This document shows positions 37,337 to 44,580 of a DNA stretch of 64,000 bases, one piece after another (position 1 is the stretch's first letter; each line of letters opens with the position of its first letter). Made by a program: the position numbers and the translations under genes. The stretch covers positions 7,969,001-8,033,000 of the forward strand of contig NZ_LT963352.1 of the NCBI RefSeq assembly GCF_900236475.1, written 5' to 3'. The notes under the pieces were generated by a model. The model saw only the letters and a program-made list of their open reading frames with translations, was not told where the DNA came from and searched no databases. Source of the stretch: Streptomyces chartreusis NRRL 3882 (GTDB lineage Bacteria > Actinomycetota > Actinomycetes > Streptomycetales > Streptomycetaceae).

Positions 37337-37951
37337 ATGACTGACCTCGTTCGCCTCGTGCCCAGGATGCCCTTCGGCAGGGACGAGATGAAGCAACTCG
37401 CCGAGCGCTTGGGGTGGACCCTGCATGCTGTCCAGGAGGGGGAACCCGACGCGCCCGAGGGCGTGCCGTTCGAGATGATCTGGATTTCCGTCGACCAGAA
37501 GTCAGCGATTCACTGGATCGAGGACCATCTGCTGCAGGTGAACTACATCGGGATCACCGGGCCTTCTCGCGCGCACACGGAAGTACTGCTGCGCGACGTC
37601 TTGGACGTCCATTCTCCGAACTCCATGACCGACCTTTTCGACAGTGCGCGCGATGCTGATTCCCTTATGAACTCCGTGAGGATGCTCAGCATTCAATGTC
37701 AGGGGGACTACGACCCGCAGTTGTTCGCCCTGTTGCGTTGGGCAGTGAATGACCCGTCACCGATTGTTCGGCGAGTCACCCTGCTGGCCGCTTCCACGAT
37801 CAGCTGGGCTGAAATCGATCCGCTCGTGCAGTACGTGCGCGACCACGACCTGGACGAGACGGTCCGCGCCGAAGCGGCTCAAGTGCTCGACATCATCCGA
37901 AGCCGTGCAACTCGCGCCGCGACCTCTGAGAAAACGGGGGGCGAAGAGTGA
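37337..37951 (+). CDS. HEAT-repeat protein, candidate immunity protein
   Basis: A 204-residue cytoplasmic protein with no signal peptide. The second half reads as alpha-helical HEAT-like repeats (PQLFALLRWAVNDPSPIVRR, then DETVRAEAAQVLDIIRSRAT). ATG 37337 follows AGGAAGACAGGAA; an earlier ATG at 37298 overlaps the giant gene and has no site. It starts 24 bases after the giant gene's stop and overlaps the next structural gene by four bases (GTGA). Its codon use and about 55% G+C over the line I counted (37621-37680) match the end of the giant gene, not its other neighbours. That pairing fits a toxin domain with its immunity protein. Alternatively it could be a loading chaperone. Confidence 0.8.
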   Translation: MTDLVRLVPRMPFGRDEMKQLAERLGWTLHAVQEGEPDAPEGVPFEMIWISVDQKSAIHWIEDHLLQVNYIGITGPSRAHTEVLLRDVLDVHSPNSMTDLFDSARDADSLMNSVRMLSIQCQGDYDPQLFALLRWAVNDPSPIVRRVTLLAASTISWAEIDPLVQYVRDHDLDETVRAEAAQVLDIIRSRATRAATSEKTGGEE

Positions 37952-38634
37952 CCCGCTACGCAGACATCCCCAAACCCATCCGCTCCGGCATAGTCCTCGT
38001 GGACCCCGAACGCGGCACCCCCCAACGCATCATCGTCCTCCAGTTCAACCCCGACACCCTGGAACGCAGCCTCTCGCCCCAGTCCGCAGGAGGCAGCGGT
38101 GACTCCGCAGGAGGCGGCAGTGGCAACGGGGACAGGAACGAGGCCCTCCGCCTGAAGGGCCCCGCGCAGGAGACCTGGAAGTTCACCGCCGAGATCGACG
38201 CCACCGACCAGTTCGAGATCGCCGCGCCCGACGGTATCCACCCCCAGCTCGCCGTGCTCGAAATGCTCGTGCAGCCGACTTCCGCGCAGCTCAGGGAAGC
38301 GAGCCGGCTGTCGAAGAAGGGGACCATCGAGATCAGTCCGATCGAGATGCCGCTGACCCTGTTCACCTGGGGCAGCAAGCGCGTCATGCCCGTGCGGCTG
38401 ACCGAGCTGTCCATCAACGAGTCCGCCTTCGACGTCGACCTCAACCCCATCCGGGCCTCCCTGAGCATCGGCCTCAAGGTGCTGACCGTCAGCGATCTGC
38501 CGCTCGGCCACCCTGGCGCCGAGCTGTACTACGCGCACCTCGCGCAGAAGGAACGCCTCGCCGGCGCGGCACGCACCGCAGGACTCGGATCGCTGGGGCT
38601 CAGGCCCGGCGACATCACGGTGGGAAGGGGCTGA
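37948..38634 (+). CDS. Baseplate/tube adaptor protein, Afp7-like N-terminal part
   Basis: A 228-residue structural protein that, with the LysM protein that follows, matches the eCIS baseplate adaptor (Afp7/Pvc7, T4 gp53/gp54-like). It has the patterned start IRSGIVLVDPERGTPQRIIVLQFNPDTLERSLSP, the WKFTAEIDATDQFEIAAPDG strand region and PVRLTELSINESAFDVDLNPIRASLSIGL. A Gly/Ser-rich loop (about 45-62) breaks the first sheet. GTG 37948 overlaps the previous stop; GGGGGG lies just upstream. Family call from pattern and gene order; sure that it is a baseplate component. Confidence 0.82.
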   Translation: MTRYADIPKPIRSGIVLVDPERGTPQRIIVLQFNPDTLERSLSPQSAGGSGDSAGGGSGNGDRNEALRLKGPAQETWKFTAEIDATDQFEIAAPDGIHPQLAVLEMLVQPTSAQLREASRLSKKGTIEISPIEMPLTLFTWGSKRVMPVRLTELSINESAFDVDLNPIRASLSIGLKVLTVSDLPLGHPGAELYYAHLAQKERLAGAARTAGLGSLGLRPGDITVGRG

Positions 38635-38643
38635 GTACCGGAC

Positions 38644-39012
38644 ATGGCCGGCATCGAACCGTACGAGAACGCACTCGACGCGATACCCGGGGCGCACCCG
38701 TACCCGCGCACCAGCCGCTACCACGACGCCGAGATCGGGGTGCACCGACAGCCCGACGGGACCGAAGTGCGCTACACCAAGCGCCGGTTGCTGCCGCCCC
38801 TCGAGGAGAGCGAGGACACGCAGGCTCATACCGTCCGCACGGGCGAGCGCCCCGACCTCCTCGCCCGGCGCTACTTCGGCGACCCCGGCCAGTGGTGGCG
38901 GATCGCCGACGCCAACCCCGTGCTGGACCCGCGCGAGCTGACCGCCGAACCGGGCAGCGAGGTCGACATCCCGCTCGCCGGGCACTTCCCGCGGGGGGAC
39001 CGGCGTGGCTGA
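38644..39012 (+). CDS. LysM-domain baseplate protein
   Basis: A 122-residue protein. The N-terminal 50 residues are irregular with many Tyr and Arg. The last 60 are a LysM-like fold: HTVRTGERPDLLARRYFGDPGQWWRIADANPVLDPREL, then GSEVDIPLAG. In phage-tail-like systems this arrangement joins tube to baseplate hub; it probably is the second half of an Afp7-like protein encoded by two genes here. ATG 38644 lies nine bases after the previous stop, and the next gene starts inside it (GTG 39005). Confidence 0.88.
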   Translation: MAGIEPYENALDAIPGAHPYPRTSRYHDAEIGVHRQPDGTEVRYTKRRLLPPLEESEDTQAHTVRTGERPDLLARRYFGDPGQWWRIADANPVLDPRELTAEPGSEVDIPLAGHFPRGDRRG

Positions 39013-40144
39013 ACTGCCCGTGGGCCGCGGCCCCGTTCACATCACGCTGCACATGGGACCGCAGCTGGTGCGTCCCGTGCCCGCCGAGGTGACCGAGGCC
39101 CTGCTGTCCGCCCAGATCACCGCCACCGCGGGTGAACGCAGCGGTTTCCAGCTGGCCTTCGACCTCACCAAGAACGGCCTGATCAACCGCACCCTGCTGC
39201 CCGAGGGCTTCTTCGATCCGAAGACGCGTCTCGTCGTGACCGTCACCGTGCGCGGCACGCCCGAGGTGCTGTTCGACGGCCTGATCGTCCGCCAGGAGGT
39301 CGGGGCCAGCAACCAGCCGGGCCACTCCACCCTGACCGTCACCGGAGAGGACCTGGCCCTCGTCATGGACCTGGAGGAGCGCACGGACCGGTACCCGAAC
39401 ATGCCGCCGTCGCAGCGCGTCCTCACCCTCCTGCGCCGCTACTCCGACTACGGCATCCGGCCCGACGTGTACACCGAGAAGGTCACTCAGCCCCCGCACC
39501 AGGACCTCCGCGTCCACTACCAGACGGGCACCGACCTCCAGTACATCAACGAGCTCGCCAGGGCGAACGGCTACACCTTCTACCTGGAGCCCGGCCCGAC
39601 CCCAGGACAGTCCAGCGCACGCTGGGGACCCGAGGTCCGCCTCGGCATCCGTCAGCACGCCCTCAACGTCAACATGGACGCCCACTCCACCGTCGACCAG
39701 CTGACCTTCGCCTACGACGGGACGGCGCGGGAGGAACCGCAGGCCCGCTGGCAGGACCCGGGGACCCGGCAGTCGACCCTGCTGCCGCAACCGCCGATCA
39801 GCCCGCTGCGGCCGCCCCTCGGCAAGCGGCCCACCCCCGCCCTGAAGCGCAAGACGCTCTCCGGCACCGCCAAACAGCAGCGGGAGCAGGCCGAGGCGGA
39901 ACTGCTCGCCCGGGCCGCCGTGTCCGCCGACGTCATCTCCGGTTCCGGCTCGCTCGACGTGAACCGGCACGGCTACATCCTCCAGCCGCGCCAACTGGTC
40001 GGCGTGCGCGGCTCGGGCCGTACGTACGACGGCGACTACTACGTCAAGTCCGTCACGCACACCCTGCGCCCGGGCTCCTTCCGGCAGAACTTCACGCTCT
40101 CCCGAGAGGGACTCGAAGCCCGCAGCGCCCACGTCAGGCCCTGA
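39005..40144 (+). CDS. cis8: Phage late-control D/gp27-like baseplate hub protein
   Basis: A 379-residue hub protein forming the ring above the spike (Afp8/VgrG N-terminal equivalent). Family features: TATAGERSGFQLAFDLTKNG, then LFDGLIVRQEVGAS followed by STLTVTGEDLALVMDLEE, and HYQTGTDLQYINELARANGYTFYLEPG, which is typical of phage late control D. A helix (QQREQAEAELLARAAVSADV) and the ending DYYVKSVTHTLRPGSFRQNFTLSREG complete it. The spike domain is encoded separately by the next gene, rather than fused as in VgrG. The GTG start overlaps the LysM gene by eight bases. Confidence 0.92.
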   Translation: MAELPVGRGPVHITLHMGPQLVRPVPAEVTEALLSAQITATAGERSGFQLAFDLTKNGLINRTLLPEGFFDPKTRLVVTVTVRGTPEVLFDGLIVRQEVGASNQPGHSTLTVTGEDLALVMDLEERTDRYPNMPPSQRVLTLLRRYSDYGIRPDVYTEKVTQPPHQDLRVHYQTGTDLQYINELARANGYTFYLEPGPTPGQSSARWGPEVRLGIRQHALNVNMDAHSTVDQLTFAYDGTAREEPQARWQDPGTRQSTLLPQPPISPLRPPLGKRPTPALKRKTLSGTAKQQREQAEAELLARAAVSADVISGSGSLDVNRHGYILQPRQLVGVRGSGRTYDGDYYVKSVTHTLRPGSFRQNFTLSREGLEARSAHVRP

Positions 40145-40183
40145 TCCACCCCGAACCGAACATCACGACCAGGAGCAGTACAC

Positions 40184-40720
40184 ATGGCGGCATCCGGCAA
40201 TCGCTACCTCGGCAAGTTCCGCGGCCGAGTCGTGGACAACAACGACCCGCTGCACATCGGCCGCATCACCGTCGAGGTCCCGGACGTCCTGGGCGACGAG
40301 CCGTCGACCTGGGCGCTGCCCTGTCTGCCGTTCACGGGGCCCGAGGCCGGGCAGTTCGTGGTGCCGTCGCCCGGGGCCGGGGTGTGGGTCGAGTTCGAGC
40401 AGGGCGACCCCAGCTTCCCGGTGTGGACGGGGTGCTGGTACGGGGAGCAGGCCGAGCTGCCGCCGGACGCCCGCCGGCTCGTCCAGCCGGCGTCCCAGGC
40501 CAAGCCCCTCGTGGTCCAGACACCCGAGGCGCACAAGATCGTGATGAGCGATCCCCCCGGCACCGACCAGGGGATCCTGCTCCAGGCCCAGGGCGGGGCG
40601 TACATCCGCATCACCAAGGAAGCCATCGTGATCTCCAACGGCCTGGGCGCGGAGATCACCCTGCGCGGCGACCAGGTCGACGTGAACGAGGGCCAGTTGA
40701 CCGTCGCGTCCAAGCGATAG
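40184..40720 (+). CDS. Gp5-like OB-fold spike protein
   Basis: A 178-residue protein forming the central spike base. It holds the gp5 N-terminal OB-fold: GKFRGRVVDNNDPLHIGRITVEVPD, then PGAGVWVEFEQGDPSFPVWTG. It continues as a short beta-helical blade (DQGILLQAQGGAYIRITKEAIVISNG and ITLRGDQVDVNEGQ) like the C-terminal prism of phage spikes. The lysozyme domain of T4 gp5 is absent; the lytic function may be supplied by the endolysin at 52149. ATG 40184 follows AGGAGCAG. Confidence 0.93.
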   Translation: MAASGNRYLGKFRGRVVDNNDPLHIGRITVEVPDVLGDEPSTWALPCLPFTGPEAGQFVVPSPGAGVWVEFEQGDPSFPVWTGCWYGEQAELPPDARRLVQPASQAKPLVVQTPEAHKIVMSDPPGTDQGILLQAQGGAYIRITKEAIVISNGLGAEITLRGDQVDVNEGQLTVASKR

Positions 40721-40739
40721 ATACGGGGGAACGAAGAAC

Positions 40740-41084
40740 GTGTCCGGAACATCCGGGAGTCTGCTGGACACCGCCGCCGTGATCGGCTGCCCGCACGGCG
40801 GGCGCGTCACGGCGGCCACCCCACCGGCCGGCGGCGTACGCGTCGCGGGCGCCGCCGTCGCCACCACCGCGCACAGCTACGTGGTCACCGGCTGCCCGCA
40901 CACCGTCGACCGTGTGCCCGTGCCGTGCGTCACGGTCCGCTGGACCGCGGGCAGCAGCGGCATCACCGTCGACGGCGCGCCCGTGCTGCTCGACGTCTCC
41001 GCCGCCCAGTGCTTCACCGCGGCCTTCGTCCCGCAGGGGCCGCCCGTCGTCCAGGGCACGCAGCGAAAGGTCACCGTCCGATGA
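40740..41084 (+). CDS. cis10: PAAR-like spike-tip protein
   Basis: A 114-residue tip protein that caps and sharpens the spike. It is made of short glycine-rich beta segments with two metal-binding-like motifs, Cys17-Pro-His19 (IGCPHGG) and a second CPH near residue 52. Such His/Cys sites hold iron or zinc in PAAR tips. A sharp YVVTGCPHTVDRVPVPC segment follows. GTG 40740 is chosen from AACGAAG-type spacing and the conserved start. It overlaps the gp25 gene by four bases (ATGA). Confidence 0.87.
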   Translation: MSGTSGSLLDTAAVIGCPHGGRVTAATPPAGGVRVAGAAVATTAHSYVVTGCPHTVDRVPVPCVTVRWTAGSSGITVDGAPVLLDVSAAQCFTAAFVPQGPPVVQGTQRKVTVR

Positions 41085-41473
41085 GTCCCACGAGCCGCGG
41101 CACACGCCCCCGCAGCGACATCGCCTTCCCGTTCCGCGCGGACCGCCGCGGACGCACCGCGCACGCCACCCACGGCGAACACGTCCACGACCTGATCGAG
41201 CAGTTGCTGTTCACCAGCCCCGGAGAGCGCGTGATGCGCCCCGACTTCGGCTGCGGGCTCCTCGACCTGGTGTTCACCCCCAACAGCCCGGAACTGATCA
41301 GCACGCTCGAACTCTCCGTGCAGGCCTCGCTCCAGAGCTGGCTCGGCGACCTCATCGACGTGGAGGCCCTCGACGTCGTCAGCGACGACCACGTCGTGCG
41401 CGTGTACCTGTCGTACGCCCTCCGCGCCACCGGCACCCGGCACGAGGACGTCTTCGAAGGGAGGGCCGCATGA
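41081..41473 (+). CDS. cis9: gp25-like baseplate wedge protein
   Basis: A 130-residue wedge protein with the gp25/lysozyme-like fold; it nucleates sheath polymerisation at the baseplate. Family features: SDIAFPFRADRRGRTAHATHG, HVHDLIEQLLFTSPGERVMRPDFG, LLDLVFTPN and VEALDVVSDDHVVRVYLSYAL. Overlaps both neighbours by four bases, so translation is coupled from the tip protein through to the first baseplate-J protein. Confidence 0.94.
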   Translation: MSPTSRGTRPRSDIAFPFRADRRGRTAHATHGEHVHDLIEQLLFTSPGERVMRPDFGCGLLDLVFTPNSPELISTLELSVQASLQSWLGDLIDVEALDVVSDDHVVRVYLSYALRATGTRHEDVFEGRAA

Positions 41474-44400
41474 CCACCGGCACCACCACGTCCCGCCGGG
41501 CCCGTGTACGGGCCGCTCAACTCAACGGAGTCGACACCGTCGAGGCCGGCGACGACGGTCTGCTGCTCACCGTCACCTTCCTCGGCAAGGCCCCGCACGG
41601 CCTGGGCCCCGAGAACGTCCGCATCGACGGCGGCCGCCGCATCACCGGCATCACCGCCGTGGACGTCAGCGTCGAACGCGAGGAGGACCCCGAGCTCGAC
41701 GACCGGCTCTACGTCACCCTCGACCAGGCCGGCGACACCTCCCGCTACCGGTTCTCCCTCGTCGAGACCGACCCGTACGGACGGCCCGGCACCGAGCCGT
41801 ACCGCGGCTTCGACCAGCGCTACCACAGCGCCACGTTCTCCTTCCGGCCCGACCGCCCCACCCCCTTCGACTGCAAGGACGACGACCGGGCCGAGCCGGA
41901 CTTCCCCGCCGCGCCCGTCATCGACTACACGGCCCGCGACTACGACACCATCCGCAAGCTGCTCCTGGACCGGCTCGCGCTCACCACCCCCGACTGGGTG
42001 GAGCGCAACCCCGCCGACCTGGGCACGACCCTCGTCGAGCTGCTCGCGTACACCGGCGACCAGATCAGCTACCAGCAGGACGCGGTCGCCACCGAGGCCT
42101 ACCTCGACACCGCCCGCCGCCGCGTCTCCGTACGCCGCCACGTCCGGCTCATCGACTACGCGATGCACGACGGCTGCAACGCCCGCGCCTACGTCACCGT
42201 CCGCACCGCGGACGACCGGACGCTCGCCCCGGGCACCTTCCGCTTCGCCTCCGTCGACGTGCGCAGCCTCGACCCGCACGACCGCCCCGAGCCGGGCACC
42301 GTCATCGACGAGACCGAACTCGGCGACCTCGACGAGCGCGGCTCGGTGGAGGTGTTCGAACCGGTCGTCGCCACCGACCCGCTGGAGCTGCGGGTCGCGC
42401 ACAACGCGATCCGGCTGTGGACGTGGGGCGGCGAGGTGTGCGCCCTGCCGCAGGGCGCCACCGCCGCGACCCTGCGGGACGCCTGGGTGGACCCCGAGAC
42501 CTGCCGCGAGCGCCGTCTCGACCTCAAGCCCGGCGACGTCATCGTCCTGGAGGAGGTGAAGGGCCCGCGCACCGGCACCCCCGGCGACGCCGACCCCGCC
42601 CACCGCCAGGCCGTCCGTCTCACCTCCGTCACCCCCGGCCTCGACCGGATCGAGGACCAGCCGGTCCTGGAGGTCACCTGGGCCGCCGAGGACGCGCTGC
42701 GTTTCCCGCTCTGCCTCACCACACGCGGCGGACGCGACTGCCTGCCCGTCGAGGACGTCACGCTCGCCCGCGGCAACGTCGTCCTCGTCGACCACGGCCG
42801 GACGCTGACCGGGCTGCCCGAGACGGTCACCGTGCCGCCCGCGCCCGCCGTGACCGCCCCCTGCGACCCTCCGGCCTTCGGCTGCCGGGACACCGAGGAG
42901 GGCAACGCGCCCGCGCGCCTGATCAACTCCCTGACGGACAAGACGCAGTCGGGCCGGGCGCTCGTCCCCGACGACGTCCGGGAACTCTTCGAGGTCGTCG
43001 GCGAGCGCGCCACCGTCCGCGCCGGCCTCGGCCTGGAGAGCGCCGGGCAGCGGCACGAACAGGTCGTCCCCGGCACGGCGTACGCCCAGGCCGCCGCGCT
43101 GCGCACCCTGCTCGCCCAGTCCGTCTACCCCGGCATCGCGCCCCGCTTCCGCCCGGTCCTCGGCCGTACGCCCGTCACTCAGGCGGTGCCCTTCCCCGAC
43201 CCCGGCACCGTCGCCGCCGGGCAGGCCGAGCGGATCGCGGCCGTCCCGGGCCGGATCCGGCAGCGGCTCGTCGAGCTGTGGCGCAGCGCCCGCGACCGGG
43301 ACGGGCTCGGCGAGCAGGAGATCGCCGAACTCGCCGTGGTCTACGGCCTGACCGTGCTGGAACGCTTCGAACTACGCCGCCACCCGGTCCGCGCCCTGCG
43401 CGAACTGCTGTACCACAGCGACCAGTTGCTCGACACCAAACTGCGCCGCGTCGAGGTCCTCGCCGCCCGGGCCCGCGCGGGCACGGTCCTCGACGGGCAC
43501 ATCGCCTGGGAGATCGCGCACAGCTGGGGCCCGGCCTACGCGGCCGGCCTCCACCCCGAGGAGACCGTGCTGCGCGGCTCGGCGACCGCCGCCCTCGCCC
43601 AGGATCCGCGCCGGGCTCTGCCCGCCGTGCGCGTCCACGGCGACGACGAGACCTGGGTGCCGCGCCGTGACCTGCTCGACAGCGGACCGCGCGAGCGGCA
43701 CTTCGTGGGCGAACTGGAGGACGACGGCCGCCTTGCCCTGCGGTTCGGCGACGGCCGGCACGGCGCCAGGCCCACGCCCGGTTCCCGTCTCACACTGCGC
43801 TACCGGCTCGGCGGCGGCACCGCCGGCAACGTCGGCGCCGAGGCCATCAACCACCTCGTCGTGCAAAGCGGTTGCGAAGCACCGGCCGTCGTCGTGCGCA
43901 ACCCCCTGCCCGCAGCCGGCGGCACCCAGCCCGAACCCGTCGAGCAGGTACGCCAGCTGGCCCCGCTCGACCTGCGCCGCACCCGGCTGCGCGCCGTGAC
44001 CGCCGAGGATTATGCGGCCCTCGCGGGTGAACTGCCGGGCGTGCAGCGCGCGGCGGCCGAACTCCGCTGGACGGGCAGCCTCCAGGAGGCGCACATCGCG
44101 ATCGACGCCTACGGCACCGCCGCCCCGTCGCCGGACCTGCTCGACTCGGTCGCCCAGGTGCTGGAGACGTACCGGCGCATCGGCCACGACCTCGTCGTGG
44201 GCCCCGCCCGCCTGGTACCGCTCGACATCGCGCTGACCGTGTGCGCCCGGCCGGGCCACCAGCACGGGCAGATCCTGGCCGAGCTGTACCGCGTGCTCGG
44301 CAGCGGGCGGCTGCCGGGCGGACGGCTCGGCTTCTTCCACCCCGACGCGCTCACCTTCGGCGAACCGGTCCGGCTCAGCCGCCTGGTCGCCGTCGCCGCG

Positions 44401-44580
44401 GCAGTGCCCGGAGTGGAGAGCGTTGAGGTCACCCGGCTGCGGCGGCTGTACGGACAGGACCGAGGAGAGAGGGAGGACGGCGTGCTGCGGCTCGGCCCGC
44501 TGGAGATCGCCACCTGCGACAACGACCCGGACCGGCCGGAGAACGGCCTGCTGGCGATATCCCTGGGAGGTGCCCGATGA
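41470..44580 (+). CDS. cis11: Baseplate J-like wedge protein 1 (Afp11/gp6-like)
   Basis: A large 1036-residue baseplate wedge component. From residue about 155 it shows the conserved block YDTIRKLLLDRLALTTPDWVE then DLGTTLVELLAYTGDQISYQQD, diagnostic of this family in eCIS clusters. The C-terminal third has LRFGDGRHGARPTPGSRLTLRYRLG and the gpJ-type VTAEDYAALAGELPGVQRA. A middle insertion with cysteines (CDPPAFGC) around 460 is unusual. ATG 41470 overlaps the gp25 gene by four bases, and its own stop overlaps the next baseplate gene by four. Confidence 0.92.
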   Translation: MTTGTTTSRRARVRAAQLNGVDTVEAGDDGLLLTVTFLGKAPHGLGPENVRIDGGRRITGITAVDVSVEREEDPELDDRLYVTLDQAGDTSRYRFSLVETDPYGRPGTEPYRGFDQRYHSATFSFRPDRPTPFDCKDDDRAEPDFPAAPVIDYTARDYDTIRKLLLDRLALTTPDWVERNPADLGTTLVELLAYTGDQISYQQDAVATEAYLDTARRRVSVRRHVRLIDYAMHDGCNARAYVTVRTADDRTLAPGTFRFASVDVRSLDPHDRPEPGTVIDETELGDLDERGSVEVFEPVVATDPLELRVAHNAIRLWTWGGEVCALPQGATAATLRDAWVDPETCRERRLDLKPGDVIVLEEVKGPRTGTPGDADPAHRQAVRLTSVTPGLDRIEDQPVLEVTWAAEDALRFPLCLTTRGGRDCLPVEDVTLARGNVVLVDHGRTLTGLPETVTVPPAPAVTAPCDPPAFGCRDTEEGNAPARLINSLTDKTQSGRALVPDDVRELFEVVGERATVRAGLGLESAGQRHEQVVPGTAYAQAAALRTLLAQSVYPGIAPRFRPVLGRTPVTQAVPFPDPGTVAAGQAERIAAVPGRIRQRLVELWRSARDRDGLGEQEIAELAVVYGLTVLERFELRRHPVRALRELLYHSDQLLDTKLRRVEVLAARARAGTVLDGHIAWEIAHSWGPAYAAGLHPEETVLRGSATAALAQDPRRALPAVRVHGDDETWVPRRDLLDSGPRERHFVGELEDDGRLALRFGDGRHGARPTPGSRLTLRYRLGGGTAGNVGAEAINHLVVQSGCEAPAVVVRNPLPAAGGTQPEPVEQVRQLAPLDLRRTRLRAVTAEDYAALAGELPGVQRAAAELRWTGSLQEAHIAIDAYGTAAPSPDLLDSVAQVLETYRRIGHDLVVGPARLVPLDIALTVCARPGHQHGQILAELYRVLGSGRLPGGRLGFFHPDALTFGEPVRLSRLVAVAAAVPGVESVEVTRLRRLYGQDRGEREDGVLRLGPLEIATCDNDPDRPENGLLAISLGGAR

